From: Tubulanus polymorphus
Taxonomy: Eukaryota > Nemertea > Palaeonemertea > Tubulaniformes > Tubulanidae
DNA length: 64,000 nucleotides
Assembly: GCF_964204645.1 (NCBI RefSeq)
Contig: NC_134027.1
Location: forward strand, 21,006,485-21,070,484
Direction of reading: 5' to 3'
Part shown: in pieces, positions 61,101-64,000 of the stretch
Layout of the letters: each line of letters begins with the position of its first letter
Position numbering within the stretch: position 1 is the first letter of the stretch
Made by a program: the position numbers and the translations under genes
Notes under the pieces: generated by a model
Seen by the model: the letters and a program-made list of their open reading frames with translations, nothing else
Database searches by the model: none
Told to the model about the DNA's origin: nothing

Positions 61101-63515
61101 AGTCTCAGGCTTCATCAATTGGGAACTCTTAAATCAACTTATCTCCATATTTTCAAATAAATATCGGTCATCTCGAGTTCAGACAGTCAACATGGACATT
61201 CTTAACACATGTTTCTTACAATTACGACAGAGCTCGGGCCTGACTTACAAATTTACAAGTCAGGATCCAGTGCCGCAGTTGTCGGTAAGGTTTAACTCCA
61301 GTCGAGATTTTTTTAGGTAGTAGTAGTTAAAAAAACATCAATATAGGAACACTTACTTTAGCGTAAATATCAACCATTCCAAAAGCCGCCATTAAATTCT
61401 GCTGAACGGGAATCACTCGAAAATACACTGAAAAATGAACCAAACAATAACAATCATTCACTAGTCAATATTCAGTATCAAATTTAATTAAAAATTCCAG
61501 TGATACAATGTTTCCCACGCCCCAGCCCACAGAAATGAGGCCATTCAGCCTAATCAAAAATCTGCCTCAATAATTTTCTACTCGCCCACCCACCAGTTAT
61601 TTCTGAGAGATTCAGGGCTCAATTCGCAGAATTAATACATTACGAACAATTTGTGTGAGTAAGCAAAACCATGAATATACATAACAGTAATAAGTTAGGC
61701 TTAATTGTCTTATCAGCGCTAGTAAAGTGTATTTATAGAAGATAATTAATTATATAAACAAATACCTGTTTGTCCTTGAGTGTAGATTAGTTTGTTGAGT
61801 TGAATGAAAATAGAAACGCGTTTATCGTCAAATATCAATTCCGTTTCGTTCGAAAATATGACACCGCTAGCGCCCCCATCAATCGATCCTTCTATTCGCA
61901 TGTAATAACGACCTTCACCTGCTTTCTCCGGCATCTGAAATCAACGTACGCAAGACACGTCATATACACACTTCGTAGATAAAACACATACACACACACA
62001 CACAGAGCCATCCAGTGGCTACAGTAAATCACCCTAACTTGGACATGACAGGGTCCGATCTAAGCACTTGTCCGATTGCCCAGGACAAGTATATTCTCAT
62101 CGGGGCAAGTAGATTATCATTATCACTTGACCCCCGGGCTAGTGCAATTATATGTCAAAAAGCTATTTCCAACTCGATACAACAGATGATAGTGCCACCA
62201 ATCGGACTGCCTGTGAGGGAAAGTAGCTTTTGGAGGGGGCAAGCGAAATTTCAGATGTGCTTGCCCCCCCCCCCCCCCGGGCAAGTGACTTGCATTCCTT
62301 AGATCGGACCCTACATGACCAACTCAACAAAAATGATATCATTTTTCCGACTTTCTTTCCTATCCTATCCTTAATTCAAACTTTGCTTAATTTTAGACTA
62401 TTGTTACCGAGTCCCAGTTTGTCCGAGTGAAGCGAGGTTTACTGTAGACTCGACAAAAACTTAAAGATGAAATCTAACGCCAAAAAAAAACATACAAGCA
62501 GTGGATATCATAAAATTCCATAAGAACGACTAAGGGTCCAGAGACACTGTGGCCACTTAAGAAACGGTTTGACTGCACGACCGGAGACATGTCCTATGAC
62601 AACGCTAGGCTTTGAAAGTGTACAAAATGTTTTGGATTCAGCATTTCAGTAATCCTGTTCAAAAATGACTACTACTAATACTTAGTCCAATACATTGAAT
62701 AGACATTAACTCGGGAAACACTTCAGACATATATTCTTATCGTGGGATTCTTTTAAATGGCTATCGTGATGATCTCATATAGCATCCTAAGAAGGCCACG
62801 GGTGACATATTGCCGGAGATATTTTTCTCGAATTTCCACTGCAGTGCGATGTATAACCGATGTACTGCTACGTCGCATGTACCCTGCAGTTACAAGATGT
62901 TTGACAGGGGCCGCCAACGGCATTGCAGGGTAGAATGAAAGCTTAACCCTTTCAGTGCTGACTAATCAATACCCTATAGTGCTGGATAATTTGAAAATTT
63001 TGAAAAATTCCACCCTAGTGTGCTGAATAACGGGAATACCACTATAGTGCGTCTACACCGCGGTGCAGTGTATCGTTAGTTACTAGTATTTCATTATGTT
63101 TGAAAGGTGCTGCCATTTTTCAAGAGAGATAATTACTAATTACTAATTAAATCAAAACATCGCAGTGCGGTGTACTCGCAAAATCCATCATCGATTCATA
63201 CACCGCACTGCGGTGTAGATGCACTGAAAGGGTTAATAATCAAAAAGCACCAACCCTCATCTCAACGAGTTTCGTCGTGGTCCTGTCGAACACCTCCGAC
63301 GCGCTGGCGTACTCCTCGCGGTTGTTTCGTATCGACGCGCGAATCGTAATCGACGGATATTCCAGTTTCAATATCGACACGAGCAGTTTCACCTCGCTGC
63401 TCGGGTGAACTCGTTTCGGGCCGACGATGAAATACGTCGGGTCGTCCCACAGACGCACGCTCGACGTAATCTCCGCGAGCGATATCAAAATCGCGGCACA
63501 GGCCAAAATCTTCAT
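36938..63515 (-). CDS. Mcr-like: Thioester-containing protein with LDLa domain (Mcr/alpha-2-macroglobulin family), 1566 aa, 34 exons
   Basis: Exons on the minus strand: 63255-63515, 61766-61934, 61357-61427, 61008-61059, 58931-59004, 58623-58662, 58282-58366, 57730-57856, 57072-57302, 56180-56371, 55596-55766, 55007-55195, 54507-54656, 53822-53959, 50003-50051, 49774-49905, 49143-49251, 48745-48865, 48084-48197, 47516-47632, 46473-46601, 46178-46349, 45524-45712, 44943-45021, 43735-43924, 43066-43164, 42361-42535, 41495-41730, 40384-40545, 39689-39751, 39168-39316, 38630-38804, 37575-37680, 36938-37122. All phases agree and the sum (4701) divides by three. Order: signal peptide (1-20), macroglobulin domains (to ~650), LDLa module (669-711), further MG/CUB region, thioester domain with PYGCGEQ (Cys989, Gln992), receptor-binding domain (~1400-1500), Cys-rich end and hydrophobic tail. 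The LDLa replacing the bait region is the hallmark of insect Mcr, known for phagocytosis and septate junctions; that role here is inference. No frameshift or stop seen. Confidence 0.93.
37681..38285. repeat. Degenerate ~90-100-bp tandem repeat in the intron before exon 33
   Basis: Repeated words: (C/A)TAC(A/G)CAATGA at 37681, about 38087, 38167 and 38271; GTTGCCATCT at about 37767, 37939, 38188, with GTGTCGCCATCT variants between; TAATCTAG(T/C)GGGTAGCAG at two places. Units are diverged and of unequal length. The first CTACACAATG is the splice acceptor itself. Confidence 0.65.
38407..38586. mobile_element. Penelope-type palindrome with hammerhead-like motif
   Basis: TAAGTAATGAGACGAGTAGT at the left is answered by ACTACTCGTCTCGTTACTTA at the right; arms ~85 bases with few mismatches. 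The right arm carries CTGATGA (38500-38506), a hairpin GCTTCTA...TAGAAG and GAAA (38527-38530), the order of a hammerhead core. The left arm holds the same on the minus strand, but its first box reads GAGATGA. Lies in an intron of the thioester gene. It looks like two facing terminal fragments of a Penelope-like element. Confidence 0.65.
41165..41316. mobile_element. piggyBac-like MITE, copy 1 (TTAA flanked)
   Basis: TTAA then CCCTTTCAGTGC at the left, and GCACTGAAAGGG then TTAA at the right. TTAA target and a CCC-starting TIR are piggyBac traits. 152 bases, with a CACTGCAGTGCGGTGTA inner palindrome. In an intron of the thioester gene. Confidence 0.85.
41907..42062. repeat. ATGAGATATCTCATAC tandem repeat
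   Basis: Four diverged copies of a ~45-55-base unit centred on CACTATGAGATATCTCATAC followed by a GGT(T/C)(C/A)TACCATC-like block. Intronic, non-coding. Confidence 0.6.
45524..45712 (-). other. Thioester exon
   Basis: Contains LPYGCGEQ, the internal thioester motif of complement C3, alpha-2-macroglobulin and TEPs; Cys989 and Gln992 form the bond. Drosophila Mcr is known to lack a functional motif, so its retention here is notable. The residue equivalent to the C3 catalytic His lies in exon 43735-43924 and reads Asp1113 (GGIYDQKM). Confidence 0.9.
46715..47164. mobile_element. hAT-like MITE (CAGAGCTGC ends), copy 1
   Basis: CAGAGCTGCTAACC at the left and GGTTGGCAGCTTTG at the right form the TIR; ATAGAG is directly repeated on both flanks (46709-46714, 47165-47170). 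450 bases, no coding frame. Intron of the thioester gene. Related to 57391-57613. Confidence 0.7.
49527..49750. mobile_element. TIR element with GGCTGGTTTTCAC end
   Basis: AAGGCTGGTTTTCACAGGTA and GTTTCCACCTAGCTTTT on the left are matched loosely by AAAGCTAGCTGGAAACTAAT and CATGAATACCAGGCT on the right. The terminus and the GGCTCGTGAAAAC theme recall the element at 2867-3520. Non-coding, intronic. Confidence 0.6.
49774..49905 (-). other. LDL-receptor class A exon of the thioester protein
   Basis: Encodes six cysteines (669, 678, 689, 696, 702, and 711 completed by the next exon) in the order expected for an LDLa module, ending CDGVPVCGDSTDEMGC. Acidic calcium ligands Asp697, Asp704, Asp707 and Glu708 are present; the usual Asp before the fifth Cys is Val701. 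Phase 1 at both ends, the classic symmetric phase of shuffled extracellular modules. It sits where alpha-2-macroglobulins carry the protease bait. Confidence 0.9.
50108..50118. repeat. Probable target-site duplication of the Penelope-like insertion, left copy
   Basis: AGTTCTGAAGT here and again at 53533-53543, directly after the right end of the element. Twenty-four extra bases lie between this copy and the left arm, so the left edge is not clean. Confidence 0.5.
50143..51028 (-). mobile_element. Inverted 3' arm of the Penelope-like element
   Basis: This 885-bp stretch is the reverse complement of 52648-53532, including the last 219 codons of the ORF (minus-strand frame 50361-51020) and the 3' terminus. 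I found one coding change, Lys for Glu in CAFTTT(K/E)IKNFF. The hammerhead-like core appears in reverse at about 50220-50244. It joins the full copy head-to-head, within a base or two of that copy's ATG. Inverted partial copies at the 5' side are a known habit of Penelope-like elements. Confidence 0.9.
51029..53314 (+). CDS. Penelope-like element ORF: reverse transcriptase plus GIY-YIG endonuclease, 761 aa
   Basis: Intact frame. N-terminal ~110 residues include a predicted coiled coil (ENVKTELSKTNSKLKKIKSD). RT motifs in order: FRPVVSMIDTAEYNLAKYL, SFDVESLFTNVPL (from ~356), MGSPLGP (Met420), YVDD (454-457) and LPFLDTEI. The C-terminal part (~655-740) is a GIY-YIG nuclease: VIYKFNCLCD, SYIGKT (676-680) and the RIKEHRS helix. 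The element copies itself by nicking target DNA and reverse transcribing in place. The start lies 1-2 bases after the junction with the inverted arm, so any upstream leader or promoter has been lost; N-terminal truncation cannot be excluded. Oriented against the host gene, inside its intron between exons 14 and 15. Confidence 0.93.
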   Translation: MELRICPKFLLFKPPKLRAYASNDNLKLEILKNQIENVKTELSKTNSKLKKIKSDLCEKLTWIQTIIWLTRLNQKGRKLTSETQQRHERKLLNLWKDQRHPAPDCLINRSNYQLSLEETEILRYGLKHHILPKNINEIDLKSRIEKTVYHKNRTISGGEPNVNNSFLESIRHATISFINSAKSVCGSTWNRRFYRTIEKLRKNKDIKICSFDKGNGIVILDSNEYFDKLDKIVFDKSKFTEIKNVRKNHPVISNETKICGFLRKHVKQYVSSEIFDSIYPSGSQPGKLYGLCKVHKDNFPFRPVVSMIDTAEYNLAKYLDKIIKPHIPSKFMLNSTWEFLKKLKQFVFKPSDILISFDVESLFTNVPLKETIDIVSDYIYASDSKPTYDQATFKELLKIATSGLFMYNDRIFKQVDGVTMGSPLGPTLANFCLAHFENLLLSKTNYKPTLYLRYVDDIFGIFRNVSSYRLFFEELNRLHSNLKFTFELGPNLLPFLDTEIQIPLETGSDFISRVYRKASNTGLLLNFNAMCPYKWKIGLINTMLFRAYNICSDWTIFSEEINFLKNLFKSNAFPIHVIDQCINRFLKSKQNSEPQPKPVEDGIDLFISLPYIGNPSILFARKLKYLFKRNFEINLKCAFTTTEIKNFFSLKCATPKSLKAKVIYKFNCLCDINTSYIGKTKRHLAIRIKEHRSKTSAIGQHLAICHTCDQEFSNNKFKILDKGSSDLDCKIREALFIKAQRPSLNQQLFQNGSSFILNVFK
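53315..53532 (+). mobile_element. 3' end of the Penelope-like element with hammerhead-like ribozyme motif
   Basis: After the stop codon: CTGATGA (53431-53437), a hairpin GGGGAT-ATG-ATCCC, GAAA (53452-53455), then ACGTTCG and an AATAAA-type word (TTAATAAACTG). This is the catalytic-core order of hammerhead ribozymes, documented in Penelope-like elements. I could not place the third helix and cleavage site with certainty. Confidence 0.7.
54050..54272. repeat. CTGTCTGTAACCACCCTCC minisatellite
   Basis: About six diverged units of 33-38 bases, each with (G/T)CTGTCTGTA(A)CC, a C-rich stretch, CAGACAA(T/A)T. Intronic, non-coding. Confidence 0.65.
55928..56023. repeat. Dispersed repeat, diverged copy 3
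   Basis: AAGGGATTGCCCCTCTTATT and ACAAACCCACCACACC match copy 1 at 17338-17430, with more changes. Intronic. Confidence 0.55.
57391..57613. mobile_element. hAT-like MITE (CAGGGCTGCCAACC ends), copy 2
   Basis: CAGGGCTGCCAACC at the left, GGCAGCTCTG at the right. Same end type as 46715-47164 but shorter; no clear target duplication. Intronic. Confidence 0.6.
59809..59954. repeat. Dispersed repeat, copy 2 (inverted relative to copy 1)
   Basis: Close match to 17331-17483 on the other strand: TACTTCGATTTCCGATTTCA, GGCAGGTGTGGTGGGTCTG and ATCCCTATTTTAAGATC. Intronic in the thioester gene. Both copies end at GATCTTAAAATAGGG, which may be a true element end. Confidence 0.8.
59955..60960. other. Long intron section, nothing recognised
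   Basis: Part of the intron between exons 4 and 5 of the thioester gene. No exon with matching phase, no inverted repeats, no RNA gene seen. Confidence 0.5.
62050..62312. mobile_element. TIR element with 7-bp direct flanks and poly-C tract
   Basis: AGGGTCCGATCTAAG at the left is the exact reverse complement of CTTAGATCGGACCCT at the right. ACATGAC flanks both sides (62043-62049, 62313-62319). Inside are repeats of GGACAAGTA/GGCAAGTGA and a run of about 15 C followed by GGG. Non-autonomous DNA transposon. Confidence 0.85.
62947..63232. mobile_element. piggyBac-like MITE, copy 2 (TTAA flanked)
   Basis: TTAA then CCCTTTCAGTGC, and GCACTGAAAGGG then TTAA at the right. Its left half repeats the end of copy 1 in reverse (ACTAATCAATACCCTATAGT) and its right half contains GTGCGGTGTA and CACCGCACTGCGGTGTA. 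286 bases. It ends 23 bases from the exon 1 donor of the thioester gene. Confidence 0.85.
63255..63515 (-). other. Exon 1 of the thioester protein: signal peptide and first MG domain
   Basis: ATG at 63513-63515 opens MKILACAAILISLAEITSS, a clear secretion signal, followed by the opening strand YFIVGPKRVHPSSEVKLLVS of the first macroglobulin domain. The frame is open for 16 more codons upstream, but this ATG directly precedes the hydrophobic run and is preferred. The donor is AGG/GTTGGT, weaker than the others in the gene. GC content is high for the window, as in several of its exons. Confidence 0.85.
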
Positions 63516-64000
63516 CTCTCTTTCTCTCACACACGATTTTCTGTCTGAAAAGAGTGAAATCAAACAAAGATTATCATCAATACTTAACCATTGCTTACTT
63601 AACCATTGTTTTTCAGTTGTTATGCCTTTACTTTAATCTATTCCCCTTTCAATATTTTAATCACTCACTCCGTTTTCTTTTGTTTTGGTCTTGTATAAAT
63701 ATCTTGTAATATTCTCCTTTCTCAGTACGCCTGATGATGGCTAATAGTCTTTAGCCGAAACGTTGCGCAAATATAAATATATACTCTTCTACTCAAGTTT
63801 CTTGTTTTGGCTGAAGTTATTGTGGGATTTCTCTCGTTATTATCATCAATTTCGACAATGTAGGTTTGGACAAAATTAAGTCAACAGGGTAACAACAGCT
63901 TACGGCCAGATGACTGAAGTAACTAGCTAAATAATCAGTTTCACACATATAAAAGTAGTTGTTGTTGTTAAGGGCCAAATTTAAGGGTTTTGGAAAGGTT
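63516..64000. other. Upstream of the thioester gene
   Basis: Holds the 5' leader and presumably the promoter of the minus-strand gene; no TATA box in a convincing place. A CTCTCTTTCTCTC stretch lies just before the ATG. From ~63720 a Penelope-type tail interrupts. Confidence 0.4.
63725..63830 (+). mobile_element. Penelope-type tail with hammerhead-like core
   Basis: CTGATGA (63731-63737), hairpin TGGCTAA...TTTAGCC, GAAACG (63757), ATAAATATA and then GTGGGATTTCTC. Same order as at 53431 and 19123, but a different sequence family in the hairpin. No ORF upstream; a solo end. Confidence 0.6.

Overview
The window looks like nuclear DNA of an animal: AT-rich, genes split into many short exons with GT-AG introns, and densely seeded with short inverted-repeat transposons and a Penelope-like retroelement. 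A marine lophotrochozoan (for example a mollusc) is my best guess, from the gene families and the element types, but nothing here fixes the species. Nearly all open reading frames longer than 60 codons are chance frames; the real genes had to be assembled exon by exon from splice sites and reading phase.

Layout. 1-970: a tandem repeat with a ~172-bp unit. 1033-14225 (+): a gene for a secreted protein built only of MAM domains (signal peptide plus nine repeats, each on three exons); repeats 3-5 carry lesions. 14226-19240: mostly repeats and weak coding remnants, ending in a Penelope-type tail. 19320-30889 (+): two tandem copies of a small secreted C-type-lectin gene with duplicated upstream regions; the first copy has lost the front half of its lectin domain, the second is intact. 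30890-36937: transposon remnants, a long CAGG/CAGA microsatellite, a LINE fragment and AT-rich DNA. 36938-63515 (-): a complete 34-exon gene for a thioester-containing protein of the alpha-2-macroglobulin/complement family, 1566 residues, with an LDL-receptor class A module where the bait region normally lies, i.e. the architecture of insect Mcr (macroglobulin complement-related). One intron (50143-53532) holds a very young Penelope-like element with an intact 761-codon reverse transcriptase/GIY-YIG ORF, a nearly identical inverted 3' arm and hammerhead-like ribozyme motifs at both ends.

Function. All three gene loci encode secreted or surface proteins of adhesion or innate-immune type (MAM, C-type lectin, thioester protein). 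They are on different strands and have separate promoters, so joint action is inference from family alone. The most noteworthy points are the clustered decay of three in-frame MAM repeats, a conserved 74-nt alternative exon in both lectin copies that would let the broken copy still make a short secreted peptide, the LDLa-bearing thioester protein with Asp at the catalytic-His position, and several convergent hammerhead-like motifs in Penelope-derived palindromes.
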